A DNA stretch of 40,970 bases from Bacillota bacterium (GTDB taxonomy: Bacteria; Bacillota; Clostridia; Acetivibrionales; DSM-1351): contig JAEWOH010000055.1 in assembly GCA_023460955.1 (NCBI GenBank), forward strand, positions 1-40,970. The letters run 5' to 3'. Both the position numbers and the translations under genes were made by a program. Within the stretch, counting starts at the first letter, position 1. Each line of letters begins with the position of its first letter. Below the pieces are notes generated by a model. The model saw only the letters and a list, made by a program, of their open reading frames with translations. It did no database searches and was not told the DNA's origin. Positions 16,336 through 24,034 of the stretch are shown in pieces.

Positions 16336-17325
16336 TCATATTTTCTGTTTTATCGGAATCAGTAAATCCAACTGCATGCCATCCGGCTCAGAATTAGGAA
16401 GGTTTAAGTGATTAATATAGTTTAAATGTTCTTCAAGTAGACCATGCATACATTCGGGGTCTCCCCAATTTGGTTCATATTCCTTATTATTCTGTGCCCA
16501 TTCACAGAGCCAGTTCCATTCATGGAAGTCACCCATCTTAATCATATGTGCTGCATACAGACCTCCCGTAAAATGCTTTTTAGTTAGAGGTTCTGGGATA
16601 GTCATGTCTTCCGGAATGGTTACCCACATTTCATACCCGTGATCAGGGCTTCCGGGCGGTGTATCAGGTGATGGGTTAGGATGATTAAAACCGTAGTGCC
16701 TCAGGTCCGGCTTTATCTCACACAAATTGCTTTCTCTTACGAACTTGTCCATAACCTCATTAGCATGGGCCTCTGGCTCATCGCAGTGGAAATGTATACT
16801 TGCTACGGTTGCTGGCGGCAAATATACTATTCTTACATCAGTTAATTTAGACAAATTTTCGTTGGCTTGTTTTAATTCACTCATATTCGTATCCTCCTTT
16901 AAGTTGACTTTTGATATTGTTAGAGAGTCAATTATATTGATTAAAGACTCATCAGCAAACAAGCCTGGATTAATCCTCACTTCAAAATTATCCTTAAGGC
17001 GCGTAACAAACTCCTCTAAGATAGACTTTATGGTAGTAAGAGCTGTAATTTCATTTGAAAGTTCACTTATCTTATCCTGAAATGCCTGTAATGCTATAGA
17101 TGTTTCTTTGCTTTGTAGAATTAATTGAATATCTTTCAATGGTATTCTTAGCCTTCTTAAAATAATAATCTGCTCTAATTTACATAATGATTCCCTATCA
17201 TATGTACGATAAGCGTAATCTTCCTTTTTAACGCTTTGAAGCATCCCCAACTGCTCGTAATACCTGAGTGTTCTGGTAGAAATCTTGAAGTTTCTTGATA
17301 CCATGCTTATTGTCTGTAATTCCAT
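16336..17325 (-). CDS. MerR-family regulator with C-terminal GyrI-like ligand-binding domain
   Basis: A 329-residue activator of the BmrR/MerR type. Residues 1-75 form the MerR winged helix (FKISTRTLRYYEQLGML, YRTYDRESLCKLEQIIILRRLRIPLKDI), then a coiled-coil dimer helix (about 80-115), a linker, and a GyrI-like effector domain (about 160-329: IVYLPPATVASIHFHC, YEMWVTIPEDM, FTGGLYAAHMIKMGDFHEWNWLCEW). Such proteins bind small cationic or aromatic molecules and untwist a promoter with an overlong spacer. Its own upstream region has exactly such a promoter (17346-17376), so it probably autoregulates. GGAGGG precedes the start. No transporter or other target gene is beside it. Confidence 0.92.
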   Translation of the reverse strand: MELQTISMVSRNFKISTRTLRYYEQLGMLQSVKKEDYAYRTYDRESLCKLEQIIILRRLRIPLKDIQLILQSKETSIALQAFQDKISELSNEITALTTIKSILEEFVTRLKDNFEVRINPGLFADESLINIIDSLTISKVNLKEDTNMSELKQANENLSKLTDVRIVYLPPATVASIHFHCDEPEAHANEVMDKFVRESNLCEIKPDLRHYGFNHPNPSPDTPPGSPDHGYEMWVTIPEDMTIPEPLTKKHFTGGLYAAHMIKMGDFHEWNWLCEWAQNNKEYEPNWGDPECMHGLLEEHLNYINHLNLPNSEPDGMQLDLLIPIKQKI

Positions 17326-17345
17326 AATACCCTCCTTACAGTACC

Positions 17346-17376
17346 ATCATAAAGTACGACACGAGGTCAAAGTCAA
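17346..17376 (-). promoter_or_regulatory. MerR-type promoter with 19-bp spacer
   Basis: On the minus strand, -35 TTGACT (17371-17376) and -10 TATGAT (17346-17351) are separated by 19 bp, the hallmark of promoters activated by MerR-family proteins. It lies 20 bp upstream of the MerR-type gene at 16336-17325. Confidence 0.75.
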
Positions 17377-17515
17377 GTGTATGCTCAGAAAAGTTTTATC
17401 ACGGACTCTGCCTAATACTTCCATTATTAAGTACTATATAGTGAAAGTCAATTATATCTCCACCATCATGTATGTACTGTCCTTCTGCTCCAGCGTAATG
17501 CCTATGTGCCCCGGC

Positions 17516-18008
17516 TCGTGCCCTTTCGGGTTCAATTACGGTTTATTTTATTGAATAAAAAAAACTCCGATTTTCTCGGAGTTTTTTTGTTTGGAGCTGG
17601 CGGACGGAATCGCCTGGCTTCGCCATGCTTATGACGTCGCCCACCTTCTCTTCATTCAGGTGCCGGGCTCCTACACTCAACTAAAAATGTGCATTCAGCA
17701 CATTTTCTTTACGTTTCGTGCCCTTTCGGGTTCAATTCCGGTTTATTTTATTGCATAAAAAAACTCCGATTTTCTCGGAGTTTTTTTGTTTGGAGCTGGC
17801 GGACGGAATCGCCTGGCTTCGCCATGCTTATGACGTCGCCCACCTTCTCTTCGTTCAGGTGCCGGGCTCCTACACTCAACTAAAAATGTGCATTCAGCAC
17901 ATTTTCTTTACGTTTCGTGCCCTTTCGGGTTCAATTCCGGTTTATTTTATTGAATAAAAAAAACTCCGATTTTCTCGGAGTTTTTTGTTTGGAGCTGGCG
18001 GACGGAAT
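17516..18008 (-). repeat. 200-bp tandem repeat (2.5 copies) derived in part from tRNA-Thr
   Basis: Unit 1 is 17516-17715, unit 2 is 17716-17914, and a partial unit 3 is 17915-18008, which runs into the real tRNA-Thr gene. Each unit holds, in order, a 13-nt copy complementary to the tRNA T-arm (inverse orientation), an ACTCCGA/TCGGAGT terminator, a 19-nt direct copy of the tRNA 3' end including CCA (17592-17610, 17791-17809, 17990-18008), and, in units 1 and 2, a 105-nt unique stretch ending in the hairpin AAAATGTGC-ATTCA-GCACATTTT. Units 1 and 2 are almost identical. This resembles repeated insertion or duplication at a tRNA 3' end. No integrase is visible nearby. Confidence 0.88.
17956..17986 (-). 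terminator. Terminator of tRNA-Thr
   Basis: A-tract, ACTCCGA, loop, TCGGAGT, T-tract; it begins four bases past the encoded CCA of tRNA-Thr on the minus strand. Further copies lie at 17559-17588 and about 17757-17787 within the tandem repeat. Confidence 0.85.
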
Positions 18009-18065
18009 TGAACCCCCGACCTGCTGATTACAAGTCAGCTGCTCTACCTGCTGAGCTACACCAGC
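17990..18065 (-). tRNA. tRNA-Thr (anticodon TGT)
   Basis: Minus-strand cloverleaf: acceptor GCTGGTG pairing with CGCCAGC, discriminator T, encoded CCA, D-arm with TAGCTCAG...GGTAGAGC, anticodon loop CTTGTAA giving TGT, variable loop, and T-arm GGGGGTTCAATTCC. Its last 19 bases are duplicated twice downstream in the tandem repeat. Confidence 0.96.
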
Positions 18066-18240
18066 ATGAAATCATGCTATTTTACTGCATTTGACCATCC
18101 AAACAGATGATTTTTAGTAATTATTAAGCAGATGATTTGCTCAACTGCCTGTATATAATAACATTAAATTTATGTAAATGTCAACACTTAAAATAGATTT
18201 TTCTAAGGTAATTTATAGCACCTTTTTGCTCATAATCATT

Positions 18241-18270
18241 AAAAAAGACCATCCTTTTAGGAAGGTCTTC
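18241..18270 (-). terminator. Terminator after the 18285 hypothetical gene
   Basis: On the minus strand AAGACC(T)TCC-TAAAA-GGA(T)GGTCTT (arms 18264-18269/18260-18262 and 18245-18254, one mismatch) is followed by T6. It lies 15 bp past the stop of the small gene at 18285 and implies minus-strand transcription there. Confidence 0.8.
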
Positions 18271-18284
18271 AATGTCTAAATAAA

Positions 18285-18548
18285 TTATGCTCTACAAGCT
18301 AATGCATCAAAATCAATTACATTGATTATCTTTCTTGCATACCAATTAACACCTTTGTGAGCCAGAGTTGAATTCCTAAAATCTAAGTTTTTGATTGATA
18401 CTTCAGCCAAATCATCTGCTTGCTCCTTATTCAATCTACCATTTGAAAGATTAACTAAGGCAACTGATAAGTCTTTTTGATAATAAAGTTTGTCTCTATC
18501 TGTGACTTCCAATATAATGTCCCCTGTGGTCACATATATATAATACAC
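18285..18548 (-). CDS. Small hypothetical protein, start uncertain
   Basis: An open frame of up to 87 codons with no internal Met; it must use GTG (18548 or 18533) or TTG (18512, eight bases after GGGG). The frame is also open for nine codons upstream, which suggests either a non-ATG start or loss of the original N-terminus. The product is mixed alpha/beta with an acidic middle (RDKLYYQKDLSVALVNL, NKEQADDLAEVSIKNLDFRN) and a basic tail (WYARKIINVIDFD). No family recognised. A strong terminator immediately follows, which supports real transcription. Codon use looks like its neighbours. Confidence 0.5.
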   Translation of the reverse strand: MYYIYVTTGDIILEVTDRDKLYYQKDLSVALVNLSNGRLNKEQADDLAEVSIKNLDFRNSTLAHKGVNWYARKIINVIDFDALACRA

Positions 18549-18613
18549 CAGTTTATCAAAAAGTGAGTCGTGCTATAAATCCTGATGTTATTGGATAAAG
18601 GCTAGGTATTTGA

Positions 18614-18754
18614 CTATAGCTTTATATTTGTTGGTTTGATATACAAATCTTTTTTTGTCTTAGTGTTAATTAAATAGAATGAAATAGATTTTTTAGTCTT
18701 TAGCATTTTATCAAATACAATATGCTCTCTTTTCTTTTTCCCCAATAAAAGCAC
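18614..18754 (-). CDS. Possible small basic protein downstream of the kinase gene
   Basis: A 46-codon frame from GTG at 18754 (or TTG at 18745, eight bases after AGGAAGG) begins 5 bp past the kinase stop. The peptide is Lys-rich (GKKKREHIVFDKMLKTKKS). No family recognised. It may be a small co-expressed protein or a gene remnant. Confidence 0.3.
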   Translation of the reverse strand: MLLLGKKKREHIVFDKMLKTKKSISFYLINTKTKKDLYIKPTNIKL

Positions 18755-18759
18755 CTTCC

Positions 18760-19374
18760 TCACTCTGATAAACTGAACACCTTCTCAATTACTTTTAAAT
18801 TTTCATCTATACTTTTCTTTCCATCTACTATTAATGTTGAATATTCTAATTGTGATGCATCTTTTAGAACTGAACTTGCAAACAGATAATCCCTTTTCAT
18901 CCAATTTTCAAATGCTAGTTTTTTATTGCTGCATCCTTCTAAATAGTGCATAACCCATGACCTTTGTAAAAACTTATCATATTGAAACTCATTTGTTGGC
19001 ACAACACAAATATACTTTGACTTTTCTACTCCAATTTCACTCATTAATTTTGGCAGAAATGCTGCCCCTTCTGTAATTATTGGCACACGATTGTTCATGT
19101 TATTTAAATCTTCCAGTACAAACTCAAAAACTTCCTGATAAATTTCCAGTTCCTCAGAGTTTTGAACTACTGGATCTCTTAGCCATATCTCATCTAAAGA
19201 CATTCCTGTGAATTTAGTTGAAAGAGGTTTTCCCAACTTTGCAGCTTTTATGTAATAGGCTTCTAAAAAGTCATCTACTTTGAAATATTGAAATTGATAT
19301 TTTTTGGCAATTATTTCTGCCACAGTACTTTTCCCACAACATGGGGAACCCCCAATAAAATATATATGTCTCAT
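18760..19374 (-). CDS. P-loop NTPase, probable small-molecule kinase
   Basis: A 204-residue AAA_33/shikimate-kinase-like protein. The N-terminus is YFIGGSPCCGKSTVAEIIAK, a P-loop (GSPCCGKST) that binds ATP, followed by VDDFLEAYY with acidic residues where the phosphate acceptor site lies in this fold, and IITEGAAFLPKL as the second core strand. A mobile lid is likely around 135-165. The substrate is not evident. The start at 19374 has GGAG five bases upstream, and its ATG overlaps the stop of an upstream frame as ATGA; that upstream gene is now broken (19371-19757). So it was probably the second gene of a small operon with the GNAT gene. Confidence 0.82.
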   Translation of the reverse strand: MRHIYFIGGSPCCGKSTVAEIIAKKYQFQYFKVDDFLEAYYIKAAKLGKPLSTKFTGMSLDEIWLRDPVVQNSEELEIYQEVFEFVLEDLNNMNNRVPIITEGAAFLPKLMSEIGVEKSKYICVVPTNEFQYDKFLQRSWVMHYLEGCSNKKLAFENWMKRDYLFASSVLKDASQLEYSTLIVDGKKSIDENLKVIEKVFSLSE

Positions 19375-19757
19375 ATATTCTCCTCTGTTAAATTTGGGAT
19401 ACAAGTTTTTACCTTATGTTTTAACCTATATACAAATGGAATATCAGTGCTTGTTTCATTATCCTCAACCATTTCAACATCAATAGTCATAACCATACTT
19501 TTAGCATCATCATACTCAAACTTTGCCCATGCAAGCTTTTTGTATAATTCATATGAAAGCCAGTCCCCAAACTTTGTTCTATGCTTCTTAAGGCTGTGTT
19601 TCCTTTTATACCAGTTATCAGAGTCATAGATGTTAAATAAGTTAAATAATTCTCTGTATAAGGCTTCAAAATACCCTTCAGAAAGAAATCCTCAATTTTT
19701 TTTCATAGTGTTTTAGCTTCTGAAGGTCATTCTTATGATTTTTTGAGTACCAGATTA
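19371..19757 (-). pseudogene. Frameshifted remnant of an unrecognised gene between GNAT and kinase
   Basis: From about 19757 one frame reads WYSKNHKNDLQKLKHYEKK and ends at a stop at 19678-19680. Another frame, open from 19691 to 19371 (over 100 codons, no early start codon), reads EALYRELFNLFNIYDSDNWY...EYDDAKSMVMTIDVEMVEDNE and ends by ATGA overlap with the kinase. The two join near an eight-base A run (19696-19703), a typical slippage spot, though one extra change seems needed. The good coding character of both halves and the kept overlap suggest recent decay or a sequencing error. Function not recognised. Confidence 0.6.
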
Positions 19758-20678
19758 TAAGTCAAATCCAAACTCAATATTGGTGAAATACATTTTATAT
19801 CCCAAAGATTTATATAATGCAATTGCTGGCTTGTTATCTCCAAACACACAGAGGGTTGCTATCTTTTTACCTCTGTTTTTAAGAAATTTCAGAGCTTCTG
19901 TTACCACTAATTTTGCAACACCCTTTTTTCTCCATTCAGGAATAACAAATACGTTTTCTGTTGCATTTCTCTCATCTGTTATCATCCAAGTCATTGTACT
20001 TCCTATTACCTTATTCTCTGAAAAAGCCGTAAAAGCATCCCATTCAGGACTAAATGAGTACCATGTTAATTGATTTAGACTCCAGCATACTCCTGAATTT
20101 GATTTTGCATCAGCTTCAAGATATTGCTTTTTCTCCTCTTCTGTAGCCATTTTCCAGTTAACCACATTAATACCGGCTACCTCTAGAGCATCAGGGATTT
20201 CTTCAGTTAAATCCCTCTTCATTACTAAAATAGTGCTATATGCTGCAAAACCTTTAGAAAGGAAGTAGTCAATTTCTGTATTATCCTCAGCTGCAATGTA
20301 CTTGATAAGCCTGATTTTTTTACCTTGATGCATTTTCTTTAGTTCATTGGCTCTCATTAATAATGCTTCCAATAACCCATCTCTCACACTTTCTGGTGGC
20401 TCAAGTTCTAAATTGACTGAGATGCCCAGCCTCAGCTTATAAATGTAATTGGAAGGCATGTCCTCCTTTGTAATCAAAGCCCAAGTATCATGAGGTTCTA
20501 AATGACCAACCCCTAAAATATCTCCTTCTTCATTGACAGCACAATAAATATTTTCTGATTTGAAATCACCATTGTATCTGTAAGACAACTCCAAAACCTT
20601 ATCAAAATTTCCTATCTTATCAGCATCCTCTATTGAATAGTTCCTTATTACATAGCCTTTATGCTTAACATTCAACAT
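19755..20678 (-). CDS. GNAT-family N-acetyltransferase, two GNAT halves
   Basis: A 307-residue protein that transfers an acetyl group from acetyl-CoA to a small amine or protein. The C-terminal half (about 165-307) has clear GNAT features: AFSENKVIGSTMTW, then the CoA-binding segment VFVIPEWRKKGVAKLVVTEAL, and NKPAIALYKSLGYKM. The N-terminal half (about 10-150) looks like a degenerate second GNAT fold (AVNEEGDILGVGHLEP), as in mycothiol-synthase-like double GNATs. The start at 20678 has GGGGG six bases upstream; the ATG at 20696 lies before that site. It heads a minus-strand unit with the broken gene and the kinase. Substrate unknown. Confidence 0.9.
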   Translation of the reverse strand: MLNVKHKGYVIRNYSIEDADKIGNFDKVLELSYRYNGDFKSENIYCAVNEEGDILGVGHLEPHDTWALITKEDMPSNYIYKLRLGISVNLELEPPESVRDGLLEALLMRANELKKMHQGKKIRLIKYIAAEDNTEIDYFLSKGFAAYSTILVMKRDLTEEIPDALEVAGINVVNWKMATEEEKKQYLEADAKSNSGVCWSLNQLTWYSFSPEWDAFTAFSENKVIGSTMTWMITDERNATENVFVIPEWRKKGVAKLVVTEALKFLKNRGKKIATLCVFGDNKPAIALYKSLGYKMYFTNIEFGFDL

Positions 20679-20993
20679 TAAAATCCCCCTTATCAATCAA
20701 GTCATGTATACCTAATATTTTACAGCAACTACTGAAATAAGCCTAAACAAAAAATAGTTATAATCATTCTTGTTATAGTATCAGAATATTTTCAAACAAA
20801 TAAGAATTGAACTTCTTCATAGCCTTGTAGGTTAAGGCAGTAACATCAACAACACTCATCCCTGACCATCAATGCACTCATTCAGGTACCGGATGTATTC
20901 ATAAAGACATTTATAAAACTATGAAATTACTATTGTATTTTTATGCATTTATTTGTATAATTATTCATATTAACAGTAAAGGAGTGAGAATAA

Positions 20994-21731
20994 ATGTCAG
21001 TCAATTACAATGAAATATCAAAAACCTATGATAATGTCAGAAGTGAAAACAAGAGCGTGGTAGAGTTATTCATTGAAGAACTGAAAATTACAAGCATGAC
21101 AAGGATTTTAGATTTTGAGTGTGGGACTGGAAATTATGCTAATACTCTACATAGGCTTACACAGGCTCAAGTTTATGGAGTAGAACCCTCTGATGGTATG
21201 AGAGAAAAAGCAACTGCAAAGAACCCCAATATTACCTTTGTAAAAGGAAACCATGAAAGTATACCCTTTGAGGATAACTACTTTGACTTTGTGTACATGA
21301 CGGATGTTATTCACCACATTCCTGATGTCGAAATGATGTTTACAGAAATTGGGAGGGTATTGAAAAGTGGCGGAAGCCTCTGTATAGTAACTGAGTCTCA
21401 TGAACAAATTGATAAGAGGTTTTATGTAAAATACTTTCCATCTACAGCAATAGTTGATAAAAGAAGGTATCCTGATATTGATGAAATTATAAGTAAAGTC
21501 CAAGGTAAGTGTCTTGTTCATATTAAGAATATCATCAAGGGTGAGGGAGCAGAAATTGCAGTTACTTCTGATTTTGTTGAACTTGTAAGAAACAAAGGGT
21601 TCTCAATGTTCCATTTGATACCTCATGATGAATATAATGCAGGTTTAAAGCAATTAGTGGATGAGGTTCTATCTGGAAACCTTAACTGCAAGAACTCAGG
21701 GGAAACACTGGTGTGGTTTAAAAAGAAGTAA
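20994..21731 (+). CDS. Class I SAM-dependent methyltransferase
   Basis: A 245-residue UbiE/COQ5-type methyltransferase. Motif I is RILDFECGTGNYANTL (about 38-53), the acidic end of strand 2 is VYGVEPSDGM, motif II/post is IPFEDNYFDFVYMTDVIHHIPD and motif III is LKSGGSLCIVTESH. The usual Gly of motif I is Glu (DFECGTG rather than DxGCGTG), a tolerated change. AAAGGAGTGAG precedes the ATG. Substrate unknown. It stands alone on the plus strand, followed by a decayed VOC-family fragment. Confidence 0.9.
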   Translation: MSVNYNEISKTYDNVRSENKSVVELFIEELKITSMTRILDFECGTGNYANTLHRLTQAQVYGVEPSDGMREKATAKNPNITFVKGNHESIPFEDNYFDFVYMTDVIHHIPDVEMMFTEIGRVLKSGGSLCIVTESHEQIDKRFYVKYFPSTAIVDKRRYPDIDEIISKVQGKCLVHIKNIIKGEGAEIAVTSDFVELVRNKGFSMFHLIPHDEYNAGLKQLVDEVLSGNLNCKNSGETLVWFKKK

Positions 21732-21762
21732 CTGTAACTGATGTTTGATTAGTAGGGTCAAT

Positions 21763-21891
21763 ATAAATGACATAAATATAAAAGATCCAGACGGATTTGA
21801 AATTGACTTAATCCAATGGACAGAACAAAAAAAGCATTTTATGAGCATCTTAAGAATAAAAAATAGCTCGTATTCTGTTGTAAGCCCTTAA
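21763..21891 (+). pseudogene. C-terminal remnant of a VOC/glyoxalase-family gene
   Basis: A plus-strand frame without start codon reads IKDPDGFEIDLIQWTEQ and stops at 21891. The DPDG-x-E-I-[ED]-L pattern is the final strand and metal-ligand Glu region of glyoxalase/bleomycin-resistance (VOC) proteins. No N-terminal part is left upstream. Confidence 0.65.
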
Positions 21892-21892
21892 A

Positions 21893-22567
21893 TTATAAAT
21901 ACATTCTTAGATCAGTCAACCTACATATTATTTTAATGTTTGAGATATGAGGTCTATCATTTTTCCTATTTAACCAGATCCCGGTGATACCAATTTTTCC
22001 ACAGGGCATTATATCTGTAGTTAGGTCATCGCCCACATAGTAACAATTTTCAGGAGGTATTTTTGCCTTTTCACAAGCTATTTCAAAAATTTTAATATCA
22101 GGCTTTGCAACTCCTGTTTCACCTGCTGCAATAATTACTTCAAAATACTCCTTAATTCCCATTCTCTCAAGCTTTAGAACTTGCTGGTTATAGTCTCCAT
22201 TACTGATAATCCCGAGTCTAAAACCTTTCAAGGCTTTTAGGCAAGGGATAACATCATCATATAGCTTCCAGTTGTTTTCATAATTTAAAAGATATGTTTG
22301 GAACTTTTGCTCTGCTTCATTATCAGACAATTGTATTCCTTCTGTAGCAAAGATTTCTTTAATTCTTTCCTTCCGTTGCTGTGCAAATGTGAGTTCTCCA
22401 TCCAAATACTTCTTAAAGTTTTTGTCCGATATTTTGCACCACATTTGATAGAAATCATCTTCTGCTATCCCAAAGTGCTGCATATTTTGCTTATAGAATG
22501 CTTTTATACCTAAATACTCGGAGAACTTATGATCAAGTAGGGTTCCATCTAAATCAAAAAATATCAT
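21893..22567 (-). CDS. HAD-superfamily hydrolase, YjjG-like nucleotidase candidate
   Basis: A 224-residue HAD subfamily IA phosphatase. Motif I FFDLDGTLLD gives nucleophile Asp5 and acid/base Asp7; motif II is LGIISNGDY, motif III Lys lies in GVAKPDIKIFE, and motif IV is YYVGDDLTTDI. A helical cap occupies about 15-95. Size and motifs resemble YjjG-type pyrimidine nucleotidases, though other HAD phosphatases look alike. It starts 8 bp after the dcd stop, so the pair is co-transcribed; this supports a role in pyrimidine nucleotide turnover, by inference. The ATG at 22567 has only a weak ribosome binding site, consistent with translational coupling to dcd. Confidence 0.88.
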   Translation of the reverse strand: MIFFDLDGTLLDHKFSEYLGIKAFYKQNMQHFGIAEDDFYQMWCKISDKNFKKYLDGELTFAQQRKERIKEIFATEGIQLSDNEAEQKFQTYLLNYENNWKLYDDVIPCLKALKGFRLGIISNGDYNQQVLKLERMGIKEYFEVIIAAGETGVAKPDIKIFEIACEKAKIPPENCYYVGDDLTTDIMPCGKIGITGIWLNRKNDRPHISNIKIICRLTDLRMYL

Positions 22568-22575
22568 TCTTGATA

Positions 22576-23100
22576 CTACTCTTTCTCAAAATCTTTAAAT
22601 AATAAGCTTGGCTGAATCCCGGTATTATTTTGATACTTACCGGAATTGTATTTTGCATAATCGCCTTCGATAGCATGATAATAGATTTGGCAGATTTCCA
22701 CGTCAGGATAAATTTTAATAGGTTGAATACAATAAATTTCTAAAGTCCAATATCCCGAAAATCCCACATCACCAAAGCCAGCCGTCACATGAATAAATAA
22801 ACCAAGTCTCCCGATTGAAGACCTGCCTTCAAGCATTGGGACATAATTTTCTGTTCTTGTGAATTCTTTTGTTCTGCCGAGGTAGAGCTTGTTAGGCTCT
22901 AAGACCAAGCCCTCTTCCGGTATTACAATACTCTTTGCCTTGTTCTCTGTCTTCATATCCAGAACTTCATTTTCATAAACCAACAATTCATTATGCAATT
23001 TCAGATTATAACTATTCGGATTTAATTGGCTTTGATTAAATGGCTCAATAAAAATATCTTTGTCCAGTCTATTAAGTATTTCTTTACCTGATAAAATCAT
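22576..23100 (-). CDS. dcd: dCTP deaminase
   Basis: Deaminates dCTP to dUTP (or, in bifunctional enzymes, onward to dUMP) on the way to dTTP. The 174-residue protein has SQLNPNSYNLKLHNEL at the N-terminus and the core EGRSSIGRLGLFIHVTAGFG plus DVGFSGYWTLEIY, which carries the catalytic Glu and the Arg-Ser-Ser phosphate contacts. Length fits the family (170-190). GGAGG precedes the ATG at 23100. First gene of a two-gene operon with the HAD hydrolase. Whether it is the mono- or bifunctional form cannot be told with certainty from sequence here. Confidence 0.94.
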   Translation of the reverse strand: MILSGKEILNRLDKDIFIEPFNQSQLNPNSYNLKLHNELLVYENEVLDMKTENKAKSIVIPEEGLVLEPNKLYLGRTKEFTRTENYVPMLEGRSSIGRLGLFIHVTAGFGDVGFSGYWTLEIYCIQPIKIYPDVEICQIYYHAIEGDYAKYNSGKYQNNTGIQPSLLFKDFEKE

Positions 23101-23298
23101 TTTCAGACCTCCATGAAAGTGCTTGTTAATATTTTACACTACTTTAGAAGATAAGCATATCCTTTTAGTTCTCCTAATTTTTATAAATAAAAATATTTTT
23201 TCTAAGAATATATGACTTTTTTAATTTATTTGTTATAATACTTTTTCAGCATATTTTTGGATAACATGGAAATATATTTTAGAAAGTGAGGTTACGTT

Positions 23299-23967
23299 AT
23301 GGCAACTTGGAATGAATTGTTTTTGGATGAAAAGTTTATTGCAGCTTTACCCCAGCCTGAGGTGTATAAGTTTGTGAAATATCTGGAGGAGGTATTCCCT
23401 GACAGACCCCTGTCCATATGGGATTTCTGCTGTGGGGCGGGAAGGCATACAGTATTGGTATCTCAGATGGGTCACAAGGCATTTGGCAGCGACATATCTG
23501 AAAATGGAATCAACCATACCCGTAAGTGGCTGGAAAGTAAAGGTTTGGAGGCAACACTCAAAGTGGCCGACATGACCGAAAGCTTGTTTAAAGGTATGAA
23601 TTTTCATGGCGCTTTTTCCTGGGATGCTATTCACCACAATACCCTTGATAACATAAAAAAAGCTGTTGATAACGTATATGATGGCCTTTGCGACGGCGGA
23701 ATGTTTATGATGTCACTTCTGTCTACAAGTTCAGGCAGAGTGGGACTTCGAGGAAATGAAATAGAAAAAAACACCTTTGTTATGGAAAATGGCTCTGAAG
23801 CCGGAGTACCTCACCATTACTTTGATGAACAAGAAATCAGAGAGGTATTCGGTAAATGGAAAATAGTCAGCCTTGTAGAGATCGTAACTACATACATCCA
23901 AAGCGATATACATTACTTATCTAACCCATTTCCATACACCAAATGGAATGTCATTGTCAAAAAGTAA
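23299..23967 (+). CDS. Class I SAM-dependent methyltransferase (TehB-like)
   Basis: A 222-residue methyltransferase. Motif I SIWDFCCGAGRHTVLVSQMG (about 39-58), strand 2 AFGSDISENGI, FSWDAIHHNTLDNI after strand 4, and DGGMFMMSLLST. The CGAGRHT form is seen in TehB-like and thiopurine-type small-molecule methyltransferases. A TATAAT -10 candidate lies near 23236 in the upstream AT-rich region. Convergent with the ICMT-like gene downstream, from which a long inverted repeat separates it. Substrate unknown. Confidence 0.9.
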   Translation: MATWNELFLDEKFIAALPQPEVYKFVKYLEEVFPDRPLSIWDFCCGAGRHTVLVSQMGHKAFGSDISENGINHTRKWLESKGLEATLKVADMTESLFKGMNFHGAFSWDAIHHNTLDNIKKAVDNVYDGLCDGGMFMMSLLSTSSGRVGLRGNEIEKNTFVMENGSEAGVPHHYFDEQEIREVFGKWKIVSLVEIVTTYIQSDIHYLSNPFPYTKWNVIVKK

Positions 23968-23978
23968 TTGAGTTTACG

Positions 23979-24034
23979 GCATTCAAAGTAGTTGATGCTG
24001 AATTAATAACTCAGCTCAAGCTACTTTGAAATGC
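23979..24034. repeat. 27-bp imperfect inverted repeat between convergent genes
   Basis: Arms 23979-24005 and 24006-24034 pair along nearly their full length (GCATTCAAAGTAG with CTACTTTGAAATGC). A further half-copy (ACTTTGAAATGCG) follows at 24042-24054. It has no T-run, but lies between two convergent genes and may act as a shared terminator or be a small repeat element. Confidence 0.55.

Noticed and set aside
17689..17957. Overlapping plus-strand open frames (64 and 79 codons) in the tRNA-Thr region
   Set aside because: They arise from the 200-bp tandem repeat and run through terminators and the antisense of the tRNA 3' end; no ribosome binding sites.
17516..18008. CRISPR-like array
   Set aside because: Repeat period is 200 bp with almost identical units, no short repeat with variable spacers and no cas genes.
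20697..20993. Possible small gene between GNAT and methyltransferase
   Set aside because: Only short frames with stops in all readings; a weak resemblance to the CATTCAGGTGCCGG segment of the tRNA repeat is too short to support.
22576..23100. Dcd as a dedicated anti-phage deaminase
   Set aside because: Size and motifs are those of the housekeeping enzyme and there are no defence genes around it.
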